Positions 1 to 5,125 of a stretch of 5,125 nucleotides of DNA are shown piece after piece. The position numbers and the translations under genes are program-made. How positions within the stretch are numbered: position 1 is the stretch's first letter; each line of letters starts with the position of its first letter. The stretch lies in NCBI GenBank assembly GCA_947165805.1, contig CAMVBT010000202.1, positions 1-5,125 on the forward strand. Reading direction: 5' to 3'. This DNA is from an uncultured Clostridia bacterium (GTDB lineage: Bacteria > Bacillota > Clostridia > Oscillospirales > Ruminococcaceae). The notes beneath the pieces are model-generated. The model had not been told where the DNA came from. It searched no databases and saw only the letters and a list, made by a program, of their open reading frames with translations.

Positions 1-280
1 CTATGCTCAGTTCTCTCTCTATCCCAAGGGTAAGTACAGAATATCGGTATGTCTCGGTACAGCCTGCTATGTAAAGGGCTCCGGCGATGTATTCAATGAG
101 CTCAAGAAAGAGCTTGGCATCGAAGAAGGCCAGTGTACGCCCGACGGTAAGTTCTCGCTCGATGCGTGCCGCTGCATAGGCGCCTGCGGACTTGCGCCTG
201 TAATGACTGTAAACGACGATGTTTACGGCAAACTCACCAACGACCAGCTTAAGGGCATTCTTGCCAAATATGCGGATTGA
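1..280 (+). CDS. hydC: NuoE-like [2Fe-2S] subunit of NAD-linked [FeFe]-hydrogenase (HydC), 5'-partial
   Basis: The reading frame enters from the left edge (first full codon at 2) and ends at TGA 278-280, giving 92 C-terminal residues. The family is usually about 150-165 aa, so roughly the first 60-70 residues, the helical N-terminal part, are missing. What remains is the thioredoxin-like [2Fe-2S] domain: the C-x4-C pair is in VCLGTAC (visible residues 17 and 22) and the C-x3-C pair in CIGAC (58 and 62), followed by the typical GLAPVM and NDDVYG stretches. In trimeric hydrogenases and complex I this subunit docks on the flavin subunit and holds a [2Fe-2S] cluster near FMN. It lies 42 bases before hydB on the same strand, so it is surely in the same operon. 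An NuoE of a formate dehydrogenase or other NAD-linked complex would look alike; the hydB-hydA context decides for HydC. Confidence 0.93.
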   Translation, partial: YAQFSLYPKGKYRISVCLGTACYVKGSGDVFNELKKELGIEEGQCTPDGKFSLDACRCIGACGLAPVMTVNDDVYGKLTNDQLKGILAKYAD

Positions 281-305
281 TCGCTGATCATTATACTTAG
301 AGATC

Positions 306-312
306 GAAAGGA
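306..312 (+). promoter_or_regulatory. Ribosome binding site of hydB
   Basis: GAAAGGA lies 10 bases before the ATG at 323. It supports this start for hydB and independent translation within the polycistronic message. Confidence 0.7.
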
Positions 313-322
313 ATATTCAGAT

Positions 323-2113
323 ATGGAGCGTAAAGTATTAATTTGCGGCGGTACCGGCTGTACTTCTTCCGGAAGCATGAAGATCGCTGACAAGCTGGAA
401 GCAGTCATAAAGGAAAAGGGTATTGCCGATCAGGTAAAAGTCGTAAGGACAGGCTGTTTCGGCCTTTGTGCTCTCGGCCCGATCATGATAGTTTATCCCG
501 AGGGAACATTCTATTCCATGATGAGCGAGGATCATATCGATAAGATCGTTGAGGAACATCTTATCAACGATCGTATCGTTGAGGAGTACGTTTATGAGGA
601 AACAAAGACTCCCGACGGCATCATAGCTTATAATGAGACCAATTTCTATAAAAAGCAGCATCGTGTTGCACTGCGCAACTGCGGTGTCATCAATCCCGAA
701 AATGTAGACGATTATCTTGAGAAGGACGGCTACAAGGCTATCCAGAAAGTGCTCAAGGAAATGACCCCTCAGCAGGTCATCGATGTTGTTCTCGCTTCCG
801 GCCTGAGAGGCAGAGGCGGCGCGGGCTTCCCGACAGGTAGAAAATGGCAGCTCGCCAAGGACCTCGTAAAAGACGCAGATCAGAAGTATGTATGCTGCAA
901 CGCCGACGAGGGCGACCCGGGCGCGTTCATGGACCGTTCCGTTCTTGAAGGCGATCCCCACGCTATAATCGAGGCTATGACGATAGCCGGCTATGCTATC
1001 GGCGCAACACAGGGTTATGTGTATGTAAGAGCCGAATATCCGATCGCTGTCCACAGACTTCAGGTGGCTATCGATCAGGCAAGAGAAAGAGGCTTCCTCG
1101 GTAAGAAGATATTCGGTTCGGACTTCGATTTTAACCTTGACATCAGACTCGGCGCGGGCGCGTTCGTCTGTGGTGAGGAGACCGCTCTCATGACCTCTAT
1201 TGAGGGCAAGCGCGGCGAGCCCAGACCCCGTCCTCCGTTCCCGGCTGAAAAGGGTCTGTTCCAGAAGCCCACAGTCCTGAACAATGTTGAGACCTATGCC
1301 AATATCCCGCAGATCATACTCAAGGGCGCTGACTGGTTCGCTTCCATGGGTACAGAGAAATCCAAGGGTACAAAGGTATTCGCTCTCGGCGGCAAGATCC
1401 ACAATACAGGCCTTGTTGAAATTCCTATGGGTACAACTCTCCGTGAGATCGTATTCGAGATAGGCGGCGGTATCCCGAACGGCAAGAAGTTCAAGGCTGC
1501 TCAGACCGGCGGTCCTTCCGGCGGCTGCATCCCTGCGGAGCACCTCGATGTTCCGATCGACTACGATAACCTTATCGCTATCGGCTCCATGATGGGCTCC
1601 GGCGGACTTATCGTAATGGACGAGGATAACTGCATGGTCGACATCGCAAAGTTCTTCCTCGAATTCACGGTCGATGAGTCCTGCGGTAAGTGCACACCCT
1701 GCCGTATCGGTACAAAGCGTCTTTATGAGATGCTCGACAAGATCACCAAGGGCGAAGCTACCATGGAAGACCTTGACAAGATGGAAAAGCTCTGCTACTA
1801 CATAAAGAACAATTCGCTCTGCGGTCTCGGCCAGACAGCTCCGAACCCTGTTCTTTCCACTCTGCGCTACTTCAAGGACGAGTACATCGCTCATATCAGG
1901 GACAAGAAATGTCCTGCGGGCGTATGCTCCAAGCTTCTCAGCTACAAGATAGTGGCAGACAAGTGCAAGGGCTGCACAAAGTGCGCGAGAAACTGCCCTG
2001 TAAACGCTATTACAGGCAAGGTGAAGGAAGCTCATGTGATAGATCAGGCAAAGTGCATCAAGTGCGGTGCTTGTATGTCAAACTGCAACTTCGGCGCTAT
2101 CATCAAAGAATAA
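323..2113 (+). CDS. hydB: NADH-binding flavin subunit of bifurcating [FeFe]-hydrogenase (HydB, NuoF-like)
   Basis: This 596-aa protein has the full HydB/HndC architecture. Residues 1-85 form a thioredoxin-like [2Fe-2S] domain with C8/C13 and C45/C49. The NuoF core has the glycine-rich FMN/NADH motif GRGGAGFPTGRKW (163-175) and the CNADEGDPGAFMDR stretch (192-205), then an SLBB domain (about 350-405). A [4Fe-4S] site follows with C454, C457, C460 and C500. The C-terminus has two ferredoxin-type [4Fe-4S] motifs: C548-C551-C554-C558 and C578-C581-C584-C588. H524, C530 and C535 sit where a structural zinc site would be expected in this family (inference). In known HydABC enzymes this subunit is the cytoplasmic site where NAD(H) meets FMN, and it is thought to be the bifurcation site, splitting electrons between ferredoxin and HydA. 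Length and domain order are normal and no frame break is seen. NAD versus NADP specificity cannot be told from motifs alone. Confidence 0.96.
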   Translation: MERKVLICGGTGCTSSGSMKIADKLEAVIKEKGIADQVKVVRTGCFGLCALGPIMIVYPEGTFYSMMSEDHIDKIVEEHLINDRIVEEYVYEETKTPDGIIAYNETNFYKKQHRVALRNCGVINPENVDDYLEKDGYKAIQKVLKEMTPQQVIDVVLASGLRGRGGAGFPTGRKWQLAKDLVKDADQKYVCCNADEGDPGAFMDRSVLEGDPHAIIEAMTIAGYAIGATQGYVYVRAEYPIAVHRLQVAIDQARERGFLGKKIFGSDFDFNLDIRLGAGAFVCGEETALMTSIEGKRGEPRPRPPFPAEKGLFQKPTVLNNVETYANIPQIILKGADWFASMGTEKSKGTKVFALGGKIHNTGLVEIPMGTTLREIVFEIGGGIPNGKKFKAAQTGGPSGGCIPAEHLDVPIDYDNLIAIGSMMGSGGLIVMDEDNCMVDIAKFFLEFTVDESCGKCTPCRIGTKRLYEMLDKITKGEATMEDLDKMEKLCYYIKNNSLCGLGQTAPNPVLSTLRYFKDEYIAHIRDKKCPAGVCSKLLSYKIVADKCKGCTKCARNCPVNAITGKVKEAHVIDQAKCIKCGACMSNCNFGAIIKE

Positions 2114-2118
2114 TTCTT

Positions 2119-2126
2119 GGAAAGGA
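2119..2126 (+). promoter_or_regulatory. Ribosome binding site of hydA, decides its start
   Basis: GGAAAGGA lies 11 bases before the ATG at 2138. An in-frame TTG at 2117 would add seven residues but overlaps this site, so the TTG is better read as part of the leader and ATG 2138 as the true start. Confidence 0.75.
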
Positions 2127-2137
2127 ACAGTAATATA

Positions 2138-3886
2138 ATGGTTAATATCAAGATTAACGGCGTAGACGTTTCCGTTGAAGAAGGCACTACCATACTTAAG
2201 GCGTGCCGTGATAACGGAGTTAAGATCCCTACGCTTTGCTGGCTGAAAGATATCAATGAGATAGGTGCCTGCCGTATTTGCGTTGTTGAAATGACAGGTG
2301 CGAGAAGCCTTGTTGCTGCTTGCGTATATCCTATTTCCAAATTTGACGAGGGTAAGAATATCCTCACTCATTCTCCCGCTGTTCTCGAGAGCAGAAAGAT
2401 GACTCTCCAGCTCCTCCTGAGCAATCATGACAGAAAGTGCCTCTCCTGCGCAAGAAGCGGTCACTGCGAGCTTCAGGCTCTCTGCCGTGAGCTCGGCGTT
2501 GATGATGAGCTTATGTTTGAAGGCGAAAGAAATCATTATGAGATCGACACAAGCGCTGCTCATATGTACCGTGATAACAACAAGTGCATCAACTGCCGCA
2601 GATGTGTGGCTGCGTGCGGTGTTACACAGGGTATAGGCGTTATCGGCGCAAACAACCGCGGCTTCAAGACCTCGATCGGCTGCGCGTTTGAAATGCCTCT
2701 TGCAGAGACAGCCTGCGTATCCTGCGGTCAGTGTATCGCTGTATGTCCTACAGGCGCACTTTCCGAGAAGGACGATACCGACAAGGTATGGGCAGCTATC
2801 AACGATCCCGAGAAGGTCGTTATCGTACAGACAGCTCCCGCAGTACGCGCGTCCCTCGGTGAAGCCTTCGGCTATCCTATGGGTACAAACGTTCAGGGCA
2901 AGCTCGCCGCTTCGCTCAAGAGGCTCGGCTTCGATCATGTATTCGATACCGATTTCGGTGCTGACCTTACAATTATGGAAGAGTCCAACGAACTCCTCGA
3001 AAGAATAAAGAACAAGGGCGTTCTTCCTATGATAACCTCCTGCTCGCCCGGCTGGATCAGATACTGCGAGGCTTACTATCCCGAGTTCCTGCCCAACCTT
3101 TCTACCTGCAAGTCTCCTCAGCAGATGGCAGGCGCAATGATAAAGACATACTGGGCTCAGCAGAACAACATTGATCCCAAGAACATCGTTTCCGTTTCCG
3201 TAATGCCCTGCACAGCAAAGAAGTTTGAAAGAGGCAGGGACGATCAGAGCGCGGCAGGCGTTCCGGACGTTGACGTTGTCATCACTACAAGAGAGCTTGT
3301 AAAGATGATCAATCGTGCTGGTATCCGCTTTACCGAGCTTCCCGACGAAGAATTTGAAGTACCGATGGGCAGCGGTTCCGGCGCAGCGGTGATCTTCGGC
3401 GCGACCGGCGGTGTGATGGAAGCTGCTCTCCGTACAGCGGTATGGAAGCTCACAGGCGAAAACAGCGACAGCCCCGTTGAGTTCAAGGAAGTACGCGGTG
3501 TCAAGGGCATCAAGATCGCCGAATACACAGCAGGCGGCGTGACTGTGAAGGTAGCGGTAGCTTCCGGCCTCAGCAATGCAAGAGAGCTTCTCGAGAAGGT
3601 AAAGAGCGGTGAGCTTGATGTTCAGTTCATCGAGATAATGGCTTGCCCGGGCGGCTGCGTAAACGGCGGCGGTCAGGTCATCGTTCCCGCTGATGTACGC
3701 AACTTCACAGACATCAGAGCAGAGCGCGCAAAGGCACTCTACGGCCTTGACGAAGCAAACAAGGTAAGAAAGTCTCACGAGACCGAAGATATCAAGTCTG
3801 TTTATGAATTCCTCGGTGAGATCGGCGGCCACAAGGCTCATGAATATCTCCATACCTCTTATAAGGCTTCCGGTCTTCTCAAGTAA
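2138..3886 (+). CDS. hydA: [FeFe]-hydrogenase catalytic subunit (HydA, trimeric NAD-linked type)
   Basis: This 582-aa protein carries the H-cluster that makes or splits H2. Cluster sites in order: plant-type [2Fe-2S] (C34, C45, C48, C62); His-ligated [4Fe-4S] (H97, C101, C104, C110); two ferredoxin-type [4Fe-4S] (C150, C153, C156, C160 and C193, C196, C199, C203). The hydrogenase domain has L1 TSCSPGW (300-306), L2 MPCTAKKFE (356-364) and L3 from E499 through C503 and C507 to GGGQ. The C-terminal small-subunit-like segment (about 543-575) is fused. Proton-path residues matching C. pasteurianum CpI E279, E282, C299 and S319 are present (E282, E285, C302, S322). Two oddities: S303 stands where CpI has H-cluster ligand C300, and V514 follows GGGQ where proline is usual. 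With HydC and HydB upstream it is most likely the group A3-type bifurcating enzyme. ATG 2138 is chosen because of family length and the ribosome site. The H-cluster maturases HydE, HydF and HydG are not in the window. Confidence 0.96.
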   Translation: MVNIKINGVDVSVEEGTTILKACRDNGVKIPTLCWLKDINEIGACRICVVEMTGARSLVAACVYPISKFDEGKNILTHSPAVLESRKMTLQLLLSNHDRKCLSCARSGHCELQALCRELGVDDELMFEGERNHYEIDTSAAHMYRDNNKCINCRRCVAACGVTQGIGVIGANNRGFKTSIGCAFEMPLAETACVSCGQCIAVCPTGALSEKDDTDKVWAAINDPEKVVIVQTAPAVRASLGEAFGYPMGTNVQGKLAASLKRLGFDHVFDTDFGADLTIMEESNELLERIKNKGVLPMITSCSPGWIRYCEAYYPEFLPNLSTCKSPQQMAGAMIKTYWAQQNNIDPKNIVSVSVMPCTAKKFERGRDDQSAAGVPDVDVVITTRELVKMINRAGIRFTELPDEEFEVPMGSGSGAAVIFGATGGVMEAALRTAVWKLTGENSDSPVEFKEVRGVKGIKIAEYTAGGVTVKVAVASGLSNARELLEKVKSGELDVQFIEIMACPGGCVNGGGQVIVPADVRNFTDIRAERAKALYGLDEANKVRKSHETEDIKSVYEFLGEIGGHKAHEYLHTSYKASGLLK

Positions 3887-3966
3887 TTCAGAATTTGGCA
3901 ACTCCGGAGCATAAGAGTTTCACAAGATAAGCTTTTATTCATCAGCCGCCGCAGACATGGAGTACT

Positions 3967-3988
3967 TTGTTTAACGGCAGTTAAACAA
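3967..3988 (+). other. Isolated 9-bp hairpin in the hydA 3' untranslated region
   Basis: TTGTTTAAC, loop GGCA, GTTAAACAA form a perfect 9-bp stem with a four-base loop, 80 bases after the hydA stop and about 20 bases before the terminator. No T-run follows, so it is not itself a terminator. It could stabilise the 3' end of the mRNA or be a protein-binding site; neither is shown. The rest of 3887-3966 has only a weak 5-bp stem (AACTC 3900-3904 with GAGTT 3915-3919) and no credible small gene. Confidence 0.5.
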
Positions 3989-4008
3989 CTGAATAAATCA
4001 AGCAGGAT

Positions 4009-4047
4009 CGCCCGGCGGGTAACACCCGTCAAGGCGGTTTTGTTTTT
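4009..4047 (+). terminator. Rho-independent terminator of the hyd operon
   Basis: GGCGGGT (4014-4020) pairs with ACCCGTC (4024-4030), with one G-U pair and a three-base loop. An outer CGCC/GGCG pair (4009-4012 with 4033-4036) extends the stem. The T-rich tail GTTTTGTTTTT (4037-4047) follows at once. It lies 122 bases after the hydA stop and is the natural end of the hydrogenase transcript. Confidence 0.85.
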
Positions 4048-4051
4048 AATG

Positions 4052-4088
4052 AGAAAAGCTCACGGGATATATTTCCGTGAGCTTTTCT
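4052..4088. terminator. Bidirectional terminator between convergent hydA and dprA
   Basis: A perfect 14-bp stem (4052-4065 with 4075-4088) encloses a 9-base loop. The stem starts with AGAAAAGC and ends with GCTTTTCT, so each strand sees a T-rich 3' arm, as in bidirectional terminators. The distal arm touches the dprA stop codon (4088-4090), so on the minus strand the hairpin begins at the last base of the gene. On the plus strand it backs up the terminator just upstream. Confidence 0.75.
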
Positions 4089-4969
4089 TATATGTACAGT
4101 CCTCTGTATTCATTCAGTATATCGTCATGGTTGAATACAGGTATCGCGCCGTCACGCAGAAAACCGACAACACCGGCATATTCCGGTGCATATATATCGG
4201 GCGGAGGAACGCAGAAAACATCTCTGTTTTCTTCAAAGGCGTAATTTGCCGTGATAAGCGAGCCACTTCTTTCCGAAGCCTGAAATACCACTGTTCCGCG
4301 GGTTAGACCGGCAAGGATACGGTTCCTCGGATTGAAATACTCTCTTGTTACTCCTTCGCGGGGCAGCAGTTCAGAAATATATGCTCCTCCCTTATCGACT
4401 ATTGAGTTCCTGAGCAGGGTACTGCTGAACGGGTAATCAACTTCGATGCCGCAGGCAAGTACAGCGACGGTTTTACAGTCGTTGGCGACACAGGCCATGT
4501 GCGCACATTCGTCAACACCGTGAGCCATACCGCTGACAATTGTTACGCCTTGTCCGGCAATATCGCGTGTCATGCGGGCGCAGAGACGTGTAATATAGGG
4601 CGTGGCTTCTCTTGCACCAACAAAAGTCAGGCTGAGCGCGTCAAGACAGGACAGGTCGCCGCGGTAAAAGAAGATCAGAGGCGGGTCATATATCTCCTTC
4701 AGGAGCTTCGGATATTCTTTGTCACCGAGAGCGCAAACGGAGATATCATTTTTGCGGCAGTATTCAAGCATCTGCTCCGAATAGCCGAGACTGACTCTTT
4801 TCAGCCTTTCCCGGTCTTCTTTGTCGAGTGTGGATAAGTCGCCGTCGGTTATAGCGGTATAAGCATTCATGGCTGAACCGTACTTTTCTATGACCTTGTG
4901 TATTCTGGGATTCGCGGTCCCGTACACCATAACGAGCCACAGATCATATGGATATATTTCGTTATCCAG
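4088..4969 (-). CDS. dprA: DNA-processing protein DprA/Smf (start probably CTG)
   Basis: DprA binds single-stranded DNA in the cytoplasm and loads RecA on it during natural transformation; many non-competent bacteria also keep the gene. From the CTG at 4969 the protein is 293 aa (280 from the first ATG at 4930). The Rossmann-like core shows LTFVGAR (about 114-120), VSGMAHGVD (145-153), AVLACGIEVDYP, a PRNRILAGLTRG stretch (214-225) and SGSLITA (235-241). The N-terminal helical part contains LWLVMVYGTANPRI, and the family motif LWLxxxxGxxNPRI begins before the ATG, which argues for the upstream start. The C-terminal winged-helix domain of many DprA proteins is absent: the protein stops about 30 residues after the core. 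Deviations are VPP where VPG is usual (254-256) and GVV where GxN is usual (266-268). It is convergent with hydA, has its own promoter, and is probably single-gene or last in its message. Confidence 0.92.
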   Translation of the reverse strand: MDNEIYPYDLWLVMVYGTANPRIHKVIEKYGSAMNAYTAITDGDLSTLDKEDRERLKRVSLGYSEQMLEYCRKNDISVCALGDKEYPKLLKEIYDPPLIFFYRGDLSCLDALSLTFVGAREATPYITRLCARMTRDIAGQGVTIVSGMAHGVDECAHMACVANDCKTVAVLACGIEVDYPFSSTLLRNSIVDKGGAYISELLPREGVTREYFNPRNRILAGLTRGTVVFQASERSGSLITANYAFEENRDVFCVPPPDIYAPEYAGVVGFLRDGAIPVFNHDDILNEYRGLYI

Positions 4970-4977
4970 AGCAGATA

Positions 4978-4985
4978 CCCCCTTT
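4978..4985 (-). promoter_or_regulatory. Ribosome binding site of dprA, pointing to a CTG start
   Basis: On the minus strand AAAGGGGG ends 8 bases before the CTG at 4969, ideal spacing. It is 47 bases from the first ATG (4930), which has no purine-rich site of its own just upstream. No ATG, GTG or TTG lies in frame between the upstream stop (TAG) and that ATG. Confidence 0.7.
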
Positions 4986-5002
4986 GTTCTGAATTTATAC
5001 TA

Positions 5003-5031
5003 ATTATATCACATTCAGAAAGAAATTTCAA
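5003..5031 (-). promoter_or_regulatory. Sigma-70-type promoter of dprA
   Basis: On the minus strand TTGAAA (5031-5026) is followed by exactly 17 bases and TATAAT (5008-5003). TGA directly before TATAAT gives an extended -10 (TGnTATAAT). Transcription would start near 4996, leaving a leader of about 27 bases to the CTG, which includes the ribosome site. No operator-like repeat is obvious around it. Confidence 0.8.
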
Positions 5032-5046
5032 TATTATGTCGAATTT

Positions 5047-5076
5047 TTGTAAAGTGTTCAAGCAGATAATCATAAA
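5047..5076 (+). promoter_or_regulatory. Weak candidate promoter of the divergent gene
   Basis: TTGTAA (5047-5052), an 18-base spacer and CATAAA (5071-5076) each match the sigma-70 consensus at four of six positions. It is in the right place for the gene starting at 5118, but AT-rich DNA gives such matches by chance. Confidence 0.25.
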
Positions 5077-5117
5077 ATGAAAGTATGTGATATGAAAAGA
5101 GAGCGGGGGTAATAGAA

Positions 5118-5125
5118 ATGATAAA
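5118..5125 (+). CDS. First codons of a divergent gene, product unknown (3'-partial)
   Basis: An ATG at 5118 is preceded, 8 bases away, by the purine-rich GAGAGCGGGGG (5099-5109), a convincing ribosome site. Only ATG ATA AA is visible, so nothing can be said about the product. It is divergent from dprA, with about 148 bases between the two starts. Confidence 0.5.

Noticed and set aside
281..322. Possible regulatory repeat of GATC words between hydC and hydB
   Set aside because: The GATC copies are unevenly spaced and form no stable stem. This looks like an ordinary intercistronic gap.
338..2035. Long open frame (565 codons) antisense to hydB
   Set aside because: It has no family resemblance and no ribosome site, and lies wholly opposite a clear HydB. 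It arises because the sense codon usage rarely makes stops in that antisense frame.
2117..2137. TTG start adding seven residues to HydA
   Set aside because: The TTG overlaps the ribosome site of ATG 2138, and HydA family proteins begin at the equivalent of MVNIKING.
2078..3901. Long open frame (607 codons) antisense to hydA
   Set aside because: Same reason as for hydB: a codon-bias shadow of a well-supported gene, Cys- and Leu-rich with no recognisable domain.
3895..3930. Possible small-RNA promoter (TTGGCA) just after hydA
   Set aside because: The position 17 bases downstream reads TTTCAC, not a credible -10.
4040..4306. 88-codon plus-strand frame beginning in the terminator region
   Set aside because: It runs antisense to dprA, starts inside the terminator T-run and has no ribosome site or recognisable domain.
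4888..5073. 61-codon minus-strand frame overlapping the dprA start
   Set aside because: It overlaps the dprA promoter and beginning in another frame, has no ribosome site and no conserved features. It is not a frameshifted dprA N-terminus, because the correct frame already holds the conserved residues back to the CTG.
5077..5112. 11-codon leader peptide MKVCDMKRERG before the divergent gene
   Set aside because: There is no ribosome site before its ATG, and its last codons simply read through the ribosome site of the next gene. Attenuation cannot be supported.

Overview
The window looks like chromosomal DNA of an anaerobic, fermentative Firmicute. A Ruminococcus- or Oscillospiraceae-like clostridium is my best guess. 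This rests on protein style, strong GGAGG-type ribosome sites, AT-rich intergenic DNA around moderate-GC genes, and a trimeric [FeFe]-hydrogenase. The lineage is inference, not shown by a marker gene.

Positions 1-3886 (+ strand) hold the end of an operon for a soluble, NAD-linked, probably electron-bifurcating [FeFe]-hydrogenase. The order is hydC (NuoE-like, 5' end outside the window), hydB (NuoF-like flavoprotein, 596 aa) and hydA (H-cluster subunit, 582 aa). Gaps are 42 and 24 bases, each with a good ribosome site. Together they would couple oxidation of NADH and reduced ferredoxin to H2 release, or the reverse. HydB binds NADH and FMN, HydC and the HydB ends carry Fe-S clusters, and HydA has four accessory cluster sites leading to the H-cluster.

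Positions 3887-4088 are a 3' untranslated region. It has one isolated 9-bp hairpin, then a rho-independent terminator (4009-4047), then a perfect 14-bp hairpin (4052-4088) that lies between two convergent genes and reads as a terminator in both directions.

Positions 4088-4969 (- strand) hold a dprA/smf gene for the DNA-processing protein that loads RecA on incoming single-stranded DNA. Its first ATG appears to be internal. The ribosome site, promoter and N-terminal homology all point to a CTG start 39 bases upstream. A near-consensus sigma-70 promoter with an extended -10 drives it.

Positions 5032-5125 are the upstream region and first 8 bases of a divergent gene that leaves the window.

I saw no tRNA, rRNA, CRISPR array, insertion sequence or attachment site. 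The window is mostly ordinary core metabolism. The points most worth a second look are a serine at a normally cysteine H-cluster ligand position in HydA and the apparent CTG start of dprA.
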